Shown here piece by piece: positions 36,282-43,880 of a DNA stretch of 55,093 nt (its first letter is position 1; each line of letters starts with the position of its first letter). Made by a program: the position numbers and the translations under genes. The DNA is from CAYSSG01 sp964433635 (lineage in GTDB: Bacteria > Atribacterota > Phoenicimicrobiia > Phoenicimicrobiales > Stramentimicrobiaceae), in contig CAYSSG010000012.1 of assembly GCA_964433635.1 (NCBI GenBank), positions 1-55,093 of the forward strand. The letters are read 5' to 3'. The notes beneath the pieces were generated by a model that saw only the letters and a program-made list of their open reading frames with translations, ran no database searches and was not told where the DNA came from.

Positions 36282-36974
36282 TCAGATAAAGCGGCTATCC
36301 TGCATTGTATAAATTTTTTTTAATTCAACTTCACAGTGCGGTGTGATGATCTGCACATATCCTTGGATATCCTCCAGATGCTGCCATAGATACTCTCGCT
36401 CAACACCGGGAGGACCATATACCACAAATAAAACATTTTGGGTTTCACTGGTTATCCGGGTACGCTGATCAGGCCCATAGATGATACTAGAAGTTATCCC
36501 ACGTAAATCAGATACCATCATATCATGAGGCATGACCTGTTTTTCATTGCCATTTAATAGAATATATGTTTCCTCACCACTTGAAACATCGAGTGTGACA
36601 GGCAGCTCTATGCTATCCAGATCATGTCCGGCCGTTAGCAATAAATTCTTCAACTCAGCCATAAACATAGCCTCAACCAGGGAGGCAACCCGGGGAATGG
36701 ATTTATTCTTAAAAACAATGGATTCCAGCTGCAACAATACATGGTATGTCTTCTGAAATTGCTTATAATATTCGACATAAAATCTTACGGGACTCATGCT
36801 CTTCAGGTCAGCCTTCTCAAATATGCCATATCTTTCACGTAAATCGGCTTCCAGCCCGATCTTGCAACGATCCAGCTCTTCATGCTGACGGGGATTAAAC
36901 ACATTCCTGATAGCCAGCAGACCTAATGATGCTTCCGGATAAACATTTTTCATTTCATGGGAAATCATTAACAT
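36282..36974 (-). CDS. B3/B4 domain protein
   Basis: 230 residues, soluble. The sequence resembles stand-alone B3/B4 (PheRS beta-like) domain proteins: MSPVRFYVEYYKQFQKTYHVLLQLE, then SIPRVASLVEAMFMAELKN, then a C-terminal TQNVLFVVYGPPG strand. Related domains in PheRS beta and some editing proteins bind tRNA or amino acids, so a role in aminoacyl-tRNA quality control is possible but not shown. AAGGA 6 bases before the ATG supports the start. It lies 50 bases downstream of the nucleotidyltransferase gene on the same strand. Confidence 0.7.
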   Translation of the reverse strand: MLMISHEMKNVYPEASLGLLAIRNVFNPRQHEELDRCKIGLEADLRERYGIFEKADLKSMSPVRFYVEYYKQFQKTYHVLLQLESIVFKNKSIPRVASLVEAMFMAELKNLLLTAGHDLDSIELPVTLDVSSGEETYILLNGNEKQVMPHDMMVSDLRGITSSIIYGPDQRTRITSETQNVLFVVYGPPGVEREYLWQHLEDIQGYVQIITPHCEVELKKIYTMQDSRFI

Positions 36975-37023
36975 TTAAATTCCTTCCGGGAAGAAAATTG
37001 ATGGCTTTTTCACTTTAGTTATC

Positions 37024-37626
37024 TTATTTTTTCTCGATGCCGGCAGGCTCAGCCATCAGCTCGGCTTCATCGCCTACTAAGAATATTTTTTCCACTTTAG
37101 AAAGTTCCAAAATAAAGGAATGATCTGTTTTTTTCTTTTGATCAAATTCCTTCTTTGCATAGATATAGTAATTAATTTCTCTTTGCAGTTTCTGCTCTAT
37201 CTTACTAAGATCTTCAAGCAATCTGTCTTCGTCAACCTTCCCTATTATCAATATATCTATATCACTGTCTTCTTCTTCCTCTCCTGTGGCGAAGGAACCA
37301 TAAATAAAGGCGAAGCTAATCCCTTTAAAATGATTCAGAATATCGCGAATCATTTTGGGAACACCGGAGATCTTAAAGATAATGCTCTTTAATTCTTCAA
37401 AGATAGGATAGGATTGATTCAGGTAATAGTAAGCCAGGTTTCCATTATTTTCTCTGAGGAAAAGACCCGTTTTTTCCAGTTTAATCAATTCGCGTCGTAA
37501 ATTTCCAACCGGAAATTGGAGTATCCTCTCTAATTCCCTTAGAAAATACTTCTTGCTGGGATTCATAAAATATAAAGTTAAAAGCTCTTCCCTTAATCTG
37601 GATCTGGTAATAGAAAATACATCCAT
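37024..37626 (-). CDS. Winged-helix plus MNT-type nucleotidyltransferase
   Basis: 200 residues. The first 80 form a winged-helix DNA-binding domain (KKYFLRELERILQF, then NLRRELIKLEKTGLF). Residues about 100-140 carry the nucleotidyltransferase signature G110-S-F-A-T-G and S121-D-I-D. Members of this group are often antitoxins or regulatory enzymes, but no HEPN partner gene lies next to it here, so a toxin-antitoxin role is not supported. AAGGA 8 bases before the ATG. Confidence 0.75.
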   Translation of the reverse strand: MDVFSITRSRLREELLTLYFMNPSKKYFLRELERILQFPVGNLRRELIKLEKTGLFLRENNGNLAYYYLNQSYPIFEELKSIIFKISGVPKMIRDILNHFKGISFAFIYGSFATGEEEEDSDIDILIIGKVDEDRLLEDLSKIEQKLQREINYYIYAKKEFDQKKKTDHSFILELSKVEKIFLVGDEAELMAEPAGIEKK

Positions 37627-37744
37627 TCATGTATTCCTTTTTGATGAGAATTGAAGTAATGATTGACTACAATATCAAGTGTTATCCTTAAAATCATATT
37701 TCATCCTGGTCAGTTCCACCTGACTTCGCCAGATGGTCTCTTAT

Positions 37745-38098
37745 TTATTCTTTCACCCTGCATTCCTTTTCCATGATTTTACCATCCAATTCCACCATCG
37801 CTTCTCCCTGGTGCTCCCAGAATATTACTGTCTCATCTTCATTGGCGTATCTTGCTCCGGAGGCGCTTATGACCCGGTGAAGCTTATATCTTTTGCCTTC
37901 CAAAAACAGATCAGCTGAATTACCACCATTATCATAGCTGATTTTTATTTCGCCACCGGAAGGGCAAACAAAGATGAAAAGTTCAGCATTGATAACTTTC
38001 AAGTCTTCAGTCGTCTGCTGAAACAACCAATAAACCAGTCCTGCAGTAATCATGATCATTACAAAAATCATTTTTCGCTTCATAGGTTTATCATCCAT
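37745..38098 (-). CDS. MliC-family lysozyme-inhibitor-like protein
   Basis: About 117 residues. A cytoplasmic basic start, then a hydrophobic segment (residues 10-26) that anchors or exports the protein, without a lipobox cysteine. The mature part matches the MliC fold: FVCPSGGEIKISY (C45), LEGKRYKLHRV, SASGARYANED and a C-terminal C113 likely to pair with C45. MliC proteins block c-type lysozyme by inserting a Ser/Lys loop. The Ser of SASG is kept, but the lysine expected in the W-x-K-G motif reads WEHQG here. The start is placed at 38098 with AGGA 8 bases upstream; a much longer frame lacks support. Confidence 0.75.
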   Translation of the reverse strand: MDDKPMKRKMIFVMIMITAGLVYWLFQQTTEDLKVINAELFIFVCPSGGEIKISYDNGGNSADLFLEGKRYKLHRVISASGARYANEDETVIFWEHQGEAMVELDGKIMEKECRVKE

Positions 38099-38271
38099 GC
38101 CGCTTTTCCTGTTTTCTGAAGTCAAAAAATTTCTATGCCCGTCACTTTCACCTTTCATTATTATATTATCAGTTGTAGGTAAAAATCTACCTCTATTTTC
38201 AATTAAACACTCACTCAGAGTTATCAATCTCTTGTTATTCTATTGATTATATATACTTTAAAGGGATATCA

Positions 38272-38397
38272 ACTCATTGATGAGTCATCTTTTGACATAT
38301 GATTGAATATATCTTTACAAATATTTTTTTTACTGCTTGAATTTAAAAATTTTATTATAGATAATAAATAGATGAGACGAACTGCTCAGTGATGAGC
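38272..38397 (+). promoter_or_regulatory. Promoter and two small hairpins upstream of the SHMT-like gene
   Basis: TTGAAT (38337-38342) and GATAAT (38360-38365) are 17 bases apart, a good sigma-70 pair pointing to the gene at 38435. ACTCA-TTGA-TGAGT (38272-38285) lies upstream of the promoter. GCTCA-GTGA-TGAGC (38384-38397) lies in the leader. Both are 5-bp stems with a tetraloop and share the same pattern, suggesting a protein site or RNA element. No known riboswitch class is recognised. Confidence 0.5.
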
Positions 38398-38434
38398 CAG
38401 AGAGTAAAATTTGATTGAACAGGGAGATAAGAAA

Positions 38435-39715
38435 ATGGAAAAACTGAAAATCGTAGATAAAGAAATAGATCACTTATTGACCAGGGAATTTGAAAGACAG
38501 GCTACCCATATAGAATTAACAGCTTCGGCAAATTTTGTATATGAATCAATATTGGAGAGCCAGGGTTCTATCCTGACCAACCGCATTGTAGAAGGGTATC
38601 CCGGTAACCGATATTTTTCAGGTTGTGAATTTATAGATGAGATAGAAAAAATCGCCATAGAAAGAGCAAAAAAGCTCTTTGGTGCCGAACATGCCAATGT
38701 TCAACCTCATTCCGGTGTCAATGCTAATCTGGCGGCTTATATGACATTATTAGAACCCGGAGACACATTACTGGGAATGGATCTTCAGCACGGCGGCCAC
38801 CTTTCACACGGCAGCAAGGTTAGCATCACCGGAAAGTTTTACAACGGAATATCTTATAGAGTACATCCTGACACTGAATTGATTGACTTTGATGAAGTAG
38901 AAATGCTGGCTTTAAAATACAAACCAAAATTAATTATAGCAGGAGCGAGTGCTTTTCCACGACAGATTGATTGGAAAAAATTTAAAGAAATAGCAGACAA
39001 AGCAGGGTCATATTTCATGGTAGACATGGCTCATATTACTGGCCTGGTAGCCGCTGGGATTCTTCCCAGTCCAGTTCCTTATGCTGACGTTGTTACCGGA
39101 ACGACTTATAAAACAATGCGAGGAGCAAAAGGCGGATTTATTCTGAGTAAAGAAAAATTGGCCATGAAAGTGGATAAAGCTGTGTTCCCGGGCGTTCAGG
39201 GAAGTATACTTTTGCATGAAGTTTTAGCCAAAGCAATTACTTTTGGTATCGCAAATACAGCAGAATACAATAAATACCAATTCCGGATTGTAGAAAATGC
39301 CAGGCGAATGGCAGAATATTTGCTGAAACATGATATCAGGCTCGTATCCGGTGGTACTGATACCCATCTCCTTCTGGCAGACCTCCGTTCGCTGAACATC
39401 ACCGGAATAGAAGCTGAGAATGCTTTATACAGCGTAGGCATCATGGTCAATAGAAATAGAATTCCCTTCGATCCAGAACCTCCCACGATCACAAGTGGCA
39501 TCAGAATCGGTACCAGTGCCATAACCTCCCTGGATTATGCGGAGGGGGATATTGATGAATTGTCTCATATCATGGTGGATGTTTTGAAGGGAGTAAAAAA
39601 AGGATTCCATCAGGAATATTACCGGAAAAAAGTCTTGGATTTGTGTATAAAGCATCCTCTTTATCTGGATAAACTTGAGCTGGCTGAATTTATTAGAAAG
39701 AATCTTTCCAAATAG
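38435..39715 (+). CDS. glyA: Serine hydroxymethyltransferase homologue with altered active site
   Basis: About 426 residues, PLP fold-type I. The overall SHMT sequence is clear: EGYPGNRYF, NVQPHSGVNANLAAY, HGGHLSHGSKV, VDMAHITGL, the Schiff-base K226 in GTTYKTMRG, and SGIRIGT with the substrate-carboxylate Arg. Compared with E. coli GlyA, several catalytic positions differ: Glu36 is Ala32, Tyr55 is Ile51, Tyr65 is Phe61, and the residue before the PLP lysine, His228, is Tyr225. Glu57 is retained as E53. A different aldolase or amino-acid specificity is therefore likely. The ATG at 38435 has GGGAG 8 bases upstream; the frame start at 38411 is a TTG. It stands alone between minus-strand genes. 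Confidence 0.8.
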   Translation: MEKLKIVDKEIDHLLTREFERQATHIELTASANFVYESILESQGSILTNRIVEGYPGNRYFSGCEFIDEIEKIAIERAKKLFGAEHANVQPHSGVNANLAAYMTLLEPGDTLLGMDLQHGGHLSHGSKVSITGKFYNGISYRVHPDTELIDFDEVEMLALKYKPKLIIAGASAFPRQIDWKKFKEIADKAGSYFMVDMAHITGLVAAGILPSPVPYADVVTGTTYKTMRGAKGGFILSKEKLAMKVDKAVFPGVQGSILLHEVLAKAITFGIANTAEYNKYQFRIVENARRMAEYLLKHDIRLVSGGTDTHLLLADLRSLNITGIEAENALYSVGIMVNRNRIPFDPEPPTITSGIRIGTSAITSLDYAEGDIDELSHIMVDVLKGVKKGFHQEYYRKKVLDLCIKHPLYLDKLELAEFIRKNLSK

Positions 39716-39863
39716 AAAGATAACCCATTCCATTTGTATATAGAATACCAGGTTAATAGAATGAATCTGTAATGAATATCTTTCTATTCTTCTTCACATT
39801 TTCCTGATCTAACCTCCACTTTCTGTGTTAAATTCTTATTAGAAATGAGATACCAGCGGCTAA

Positions 39864-39886
39864 CGACCAACCCGCTCTATTGGACG
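39864..39886. repeat. GC-rich imperfect hairpin between convergent genes
   Basis: CGACCAA and TTGGACG (six of seven pairs, 9-base loop) lie in a compact GC-rich block within AT-rich spacer, flanked by TAAC and GTTA. It could be a transcription terminator without a U run, or a remnant of a mobile-element or recombination site. The 225-base spacer otherwise shows nothing recognisable. Confidence 0.3.
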
Positions 39887-39941
39887 CCCTTGTTATTTAG
39901 CTGAAAACTGATAACCATAACATCTTAACGATTGTTCGTTT

Positions 39942-40820
39942 CTATCTTTTTCTTCCTGCAATAACAGTCATGTCAATGGTGACATGCTGAAGCTGAAAAA
40001 ATTGATGATCCTGGAATTCTTCTCTGTGAATACTCCAGGAAAGGGGTGTCATCCGGATGAGAGGCACAATATGATCCTGACCTATTTTCTGTTGATAAAA
40101 CAGGTGCTCCCGGCTCAATACCGTGAAATGCTTTTGAAATAAATTCATTACATTTTCATGAGCAACCCTCTGTTTATCCTTTTTCTGATTAAATATTTCC
40201 CTGATTTCCTGTAAATAGTAATGACCGGGAATCACCTTAATTAATACTCCCTCGTTTTTAAGAATCCTGCGAAATTCAACATAATTTGCGGGAGACAAAA
40301 TATTGAGTATAAAATCATACTGCTGGTCTTTAAACGGACTATTCGCCAGGTCTCCAACGCACCAGATATTCCCTGGATAAGTGGCGGCAGCAATATAAAT
40401 TCCTTCCCGGGAAATGTCCAGTCCAACTCCGACAAAATCATTCCGGAAGTCATGACGTAGAACTTTCAGTATACCGTCTATATTTGAACCTTCTCCGCAA
40501 CCGGCATCTATGATCCTCACCTTCTTTAGATTTCGTTTATTGGTTTCTTTTAAGATTACATCACTTTCTTTTCCAATCATCTGCCGGAAAAAACCACTTC
40601 GGGTGATGATATTCCTGGCTGTAAACATCTCTTTATCATATTTGGAATGAATACTCCTGCCCAGCAGATTAATATACCCGTTTTTTGATAAATCAAAACA
40701 GTGGTTATTGAAGCATAATAATGAGTCATTCTGCATAAACATCTCACTTTTACAGATCGGGCATCTAAATAAATCAATATTCTCGTCTATGATGCACCTG
40801 GCTAAATCTCTTTTTTTCAT
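39942..40820 (-). CDS. rlmA: RlmA-like 23S rRNA (guanine-N1) methyltransferase
   Basis: 292 residues. The N-terminal zinc-binding module has C20-x2-C23 and C36-x3-H40, as in RlmA. A SAM-binding motif IIDAGCGEGSN follows at about residues 101-111, and a C-terminal PLIRMTPLSW segment. RlmA methylates a guanine in helix 35 of 23S rRNA (G745 or G748); which one applies here is not known. AAGG just upstream of the ATG. It converges with the SHMT-like gene. Confidence 0.85.
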   Translation of the reverse strand: MKKRDLARCIIDENIDLFRCPICKSEMFMQNDSLLCFNNHCFDLSKNGYINLLGRSIHSKYDKEMFTARNIITRSGFFRQMIGKESDVILKETNKRNLKKVRIIDAGCGEGSNIDGILKVLRHDFRNDFVGVGLDISREGIYIAAATYPGNIWCVGDLANSPFKDQQYDFILNILSPANYVEFRRILKNEGVLIKVIPGHYYLQEIREIFNQKKDKQRVAHENVMNLFQKHFTVLSREHLFYQQKIGQDHIVPLIRMTPLSWSIHREEFQDHQFFQLQHVTIDMTVIAGRKR

Positions 40821-41176
40821 TTACCTTTCCATCCCATTAAAATGATCAAGGCATTATCTTTTATTCTATCAAAGAGACCAGACAATGACCTCATTTTATT
40901 TATTATGATATTCCCGCATATTTTCCTGATATTTTAGATTAGTAACATTAAAATACAGACAATTTTGTATTAAAAAGGATGAATGCTTTTATTTTACTCA
41001 TGTCTGTCTAAAATAAACATGCAGGAGTTTGGTCGAATGAAAAAGAGATGTTATTTCGTCTTGATTTACGACCTTAATATTCTATTTTAAAAATAAGAAA
41101 AGGTAAATGACTGAAAAAATGACTTAAAATGATATAATGGATATAATATATATGGATAAGATAATAAGGTGGGCAA
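40821..41176. other. Divergent intergenic region between rlmA and pspC
   Basis: AT-rich, without genes. On the plus strand an extended -10, TGA-TATAAT (41130-41138), lies upstream of the PspC gene, and a second TATAAT follows at 41142-41147. Their -35 regions are weak. Confidence 0.4.
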
Positions 41177-41365
41177 ATGAAGAAAAAACTTTATCGCTCA
41201 AAGAAAGACAAAATCATTGCCGGAATATGCGGAGGAATCGGCGAGTACTTCGATATTGACGCAAACCTGGTCAGAGTGATTGCTGCTGTTGTCTGCCTGA
41301 CACCACCGGGAATCCTGGCTTATATTGTTGCCTGGCTGATTATTCCTCAAAAGCCGGAAGATTAA
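41177..41365 (+). CDS. PspC-domain membrane protein
   Basis: 62 residues, almost exactly one PspC domain: KKLYRSKKDKIIAGICGGIGEYF, then DANLVRVIAAVV, one hydrophobic segment and the IIPQKPED tail. PspC proteins of this size sit in the inner membrane and belong to the phage-shock/envelope-stress family. AAGGTGGG 3 bases before the ATG. No psp partner gene is nearby. Confidence 0.85.
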   Translation: MKKKLYRSKKDKIIAGICGGIGEYFDIDANLVRVIAAVVCLTPPGILAYIVAWLIIPQKPED

Positions 41366-41404
41366 AGGATAAAGAGAAAATCATCCGGTAAATTGTAAAA
41401 ACAG

Positions 41405-41432
41405 TTGACTTTTTGAACTTTGCCAATAGAAT
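41405..41432 (+). promoter_or_regulatory. Promoter of the GlgE operon
   Basis: TTGACT (41405-41410) and TAGAAT (41427-41432) are separated by 16 bases, a good sigma-70 pair. It gives a leader of about 115 bases before the first gene. A small CCCGG/CCGGG hairpin lies in that leader at about 41488-41503. Confidence 0.6.
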
Positions 41433-41554
41433 AGCTATATAAATAACAATGATCATCATCTTATTCATGATAACTGAAAATTAATTCCCGGATGGAACCG
41501 GGTACTGGTGTATGAATTGAGTAAGACGGATGATTGAATAAAGGAGGTTCAGTA

Positions 41555-41833
41555 ATGAACATGGAAAAAATCAATATCAATAAAGAGGCTGAATATACCA
41601 ATCAGTATTTCTACCTGAACAGCGGAACTCCAGTGAAAAGTTTAGCAGAATTAATCGATCAATTGGTCGGTATGGATCAGGCAATGTTTAACCATCATGT
41701 GAATAGAAAGAATAATGATTTTGCTAATTGGCTGAGAGATGTATTCGGGGAAAAAGAACTGGCCAGAAGGATAACGATGACCCGTTCTCCTCAGGGAATG
41801 TTAAACTCCATTAAAAAATATCTGGAATCATAA
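41555..41833 (+). CDS. Small protein of unknown function heading the glucan operon (DUF5752-like)
   Basis: 92 residues, soluble. The pattern YFYLNSGTPVKSLAELIDQL, then MFNHHVNRKNNDFANWLRDVFGEKELARRI recalls a small domain of unknown function that I tentatively recall as DUF5752 (unverified). It is also seen near or inside carbohydrate-metabolism proteins. The start is fixed at 41555 by the perfect AAAGGAGGT site 6 bases upstream; a longer frame begins at a TTG. It lies 48 bases before glgE and is co-transcribed with the whole operon. A regulatory or scaffolding role is a guess. Confidence 0.65.
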   Translation: MNMEKININKEAEYTNQYFYLNSGTPVKSLAELIDQLVGMDQAMFNHHVNRKNNDFANWLRDVFGEKELARRITMTRSPQGMLNSIKKYLES

Positions 41834-41881
41834 ATTTATCCCTGTAGAATCGAAAGGATTTTTAAAATCGATAACTTGAAA

Positions 41882-43870
41882 ATGATTAATGGAAAACAAA
41901 GGGTTGTTATTGAGAATGTACAACCTGAAATTAATCATGGGAAATTTGCCATCAAACGGATTGCAGGGGAAAAAGTTCGAGTTACCGCTGATGTCTATGC
42001 GGACGGACATGACCAAATTCTGGCATATCTCCTTTTCAGGAAGAAAGGGGAACAGAAATGGCAGAAAATTGGCATGCAATTTGTCGTCAATGACCAATGG
42101 CAGGGAACATTCACGGTCAATGAAACAGGCATCTATGAATATACCATAGAGGCAATGGTAGATCATCTGTCTACGTGGTGGAAAGATATCCAGAAAAAGG
42201 TACAAAGTAATCAGAACATACTGGTCGATCTGAAAAGTGGCATTTCCCTCCTGACAAAATCAGCTCTCAAGATAAAAGAAACTGATAAGAAAACAGCAAT
42301 CCAGCAGATGATTGCTCTCCTTCAGACTGGAGAGCCACAGGATCGGCTGGTCAAAAACCTGGAAGAAAATCTGGATACTGTATTTCTGCAGAAATATCCG
42401 GTACAGAGTCATATTACCCGTTATCAAAAAACCCTTAGGGTCACTGTTGACCGTAAAAGAGCAGGATTCAGTGCCTGGTATGAAATCTTTCCCCGTTCCT
42501 GTTCTACCAATCCCGGCTGTCACGGAACGTTGCAGGATTGCCTGAACCGGATTCCGGAAATTGCCCAAATGGGTTTTAACGTTCTCTACTTTCCACCCAT
42601 ACATCCTATCGGAATCACCCACCGCAAAGGGAAAAATAATTCTATCATTGCCCATGAAAATGAACCGGGCAGTCCCTGGGCTATTGGAAATGAAACAGGC
42701 GGACATACCGTTATCCATCCCCAACTGGGGAGTTTTTCTGATTTTAAACAGATCATTCAAAAAGCCAGGGAATATGGAATGGAAGTAGCCCTGGACCTGG
42801 CATTTCAATGCTCACCTGATCATCCCTATGTCAGGGAACACCCGGAATGGTTTCGATGGCGGGTAGACGGTACCATTCAATATGCCGAAAATCCTCCTAA
42901 AAAATATGAAGATATTGTTCCCTTTAATTTCGAAACAGGACATTGGCAGGATCTGTGGGAAGAATTAAAAAATGTTTCCCTCTTCTGGATAAAAAAGGGA
43001 ATTAAGATTTTCAGGGTAGACAATCCTCATACCAAGCCTTTTCTCTTCTGGGAATGGTTAATCACCCTGATCAAGGAAAAATATCCTGATGTTATCTTCT
43101 TATCCGAAGCGTTTACCAGGCCAAAGATCATGTATCGGCTGGCTAAAATCGGATTTACCCAGTCTTATACCTACTTTACCTGGCGAAATACCAAGCATGA
43201 ATTATCCGAGTACCTGACTGAATTGACACAGACAGAGGTAAAAGAATACTTTCGCCCCAATTTCTGGCCCAATACACCCGATATTCTTTCCGAATACCTG
43301 CAAGCCGACGGTCCGCCTGCCTTTATCGTCCGGTTTATTCTGGCAGCAACCCTCTCTTCCAGTTACGGGATTTATGCCCCACCCTTTGAACGATTCATCA
43401 ACCAGCCGATTCCGGGAAAAGAGGAATATCATGATTCGGAAAAATATGAACTCAAGCATTGGCTGCCGGAAGAGGTAAAGGAAAGTACCCGGGATTTATT
43501 TGCAACTATCAACCGCATCAGGGAAGAAAACCCTGAATTTCAGCAAACAAATAATATCAGGTTTTTACCTGTTGAAAATAACCAACTGCTTTATTTTGCC
43601 AAATTTAATCAAACAGGAACTGATGCCATCCTGGTCATTATCAATCTGGATCCCAATTACACCCAGTCCGGCTGGGTGAAAGTACCCTTGTATGAGCTGG
43701 ACATTTCACCTGAACAGTCTTTTTTAGTCCAGGATTTGCTGGGAGGTGGCCAATATATCTGGCAGGGTGAATATAATTATGTGGAATTGAATCCCCACAT
43801 TCTTCCTGCCCATATCCTTAAGATACGGAAAAACCTGAAGAAAGAGAATCAATTCGATTATTTCAGCTAG
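41882..43870 (+). CDS. glgE: Alpha-1,4-glucan:maltose-1-phosphate maltosyltransferase GlgE
   Basis: About 662 residues, GH13_3. It transfers maltosyl units from maltose 1-phosphate to the end of an alpha-1,4-glucan in the cytoplasm. The GlgE-specific first-strand block GFSAWYEIFPRS is present. The catalytic nucleophile is D380 in FRVDNPHTKP, and the acid/base is E409 in FLSEAFTRP. The final domain is the usual beta sandwich. The start is uncertain: ATG 41882 is chosen over TTG 41876, and neither has a well-placed ribosome site (AAAGGA lies 17-23 bases away). It is followed at 10 bases by the trehalose synthase/maltokinase gene. Confidence 0.95.
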   Translation: MINGKQRVVIENVQPEINHGKFAIKRIAGEKVRVTADVYADGHDQILAYLLFRKKGEQKWQKIGMQFVVNDQWQGTFTVNETGIYEYTIEAMVDHLSTWWKDIQKKVQSNQNILVDLKSGISLLTKSALKIKETDKKTAIQQMIALLQTGEPQDRLVKNLEENLDTVFLQKYPVQSHITRYQKTLRVTVDRKRAGFSAWYEIFPRSCSTNPGCHGTLQDCLNRIPEIAQMGFNVLYFPPIHPIGITHRKGKNNSIIAHENEPGSPWAIGNETGGHTVIHPQLGSFSDFKQIIQKAREYGMEVALDLAFQCSPDHPYVREHPEWFRWRVDGTIQYAENPPKKYEDIVPFNFETGHWQDLWEELKNVSLFWIKKGIKIFRVDNPHTKPFLFWEWLITLIKEKYPDVIFLSEAFTRPKIMYRLAKIGFTQSYTYFTWRNTKHELSEYLTELTQTEVKEYFRPNFWPNTPDILSEYLQADGPPAFIVRFILAATLSSSYGIYAPPFERFINQPIPGKEEYHDSEKYELKHWLPEEVKESTRDLFATINRIREENPEFQQTNNIRFLPVENNQLLYFAKFNQTGTDAILVIINLDPNYTQSGWVKVPLYELDISPEQSFLVQDLLGGGQYIWQGEYNYVELNPHILPAHILKIRKNLKKENQFDYFS

Positions 43871-43880
43871 GAGGAACTAC

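Noticed and set aside
37024..37626. Toxin-antitoxin module (MNT antitoxin)
   Set aside because: No HEPN-type toxin gene is adjacent; the neighbours are a B3/B4 protein and MliC.
38372..38434. Glycine or THF riboswitch before the SHMT-like gene
   Set aside because: The leader is about 60 bases and shows only one short hairpin, without the conserved core of either class.
39851..39900. Integron attC-like site (TAAC, hairpin, GTTA)
   Set aside because: The spacing is too short and the conserved GTTRRRY/RYYYAAC cores are not met; no integrase or cassette array is nearby. Kept only as a low-confidence hairpin.
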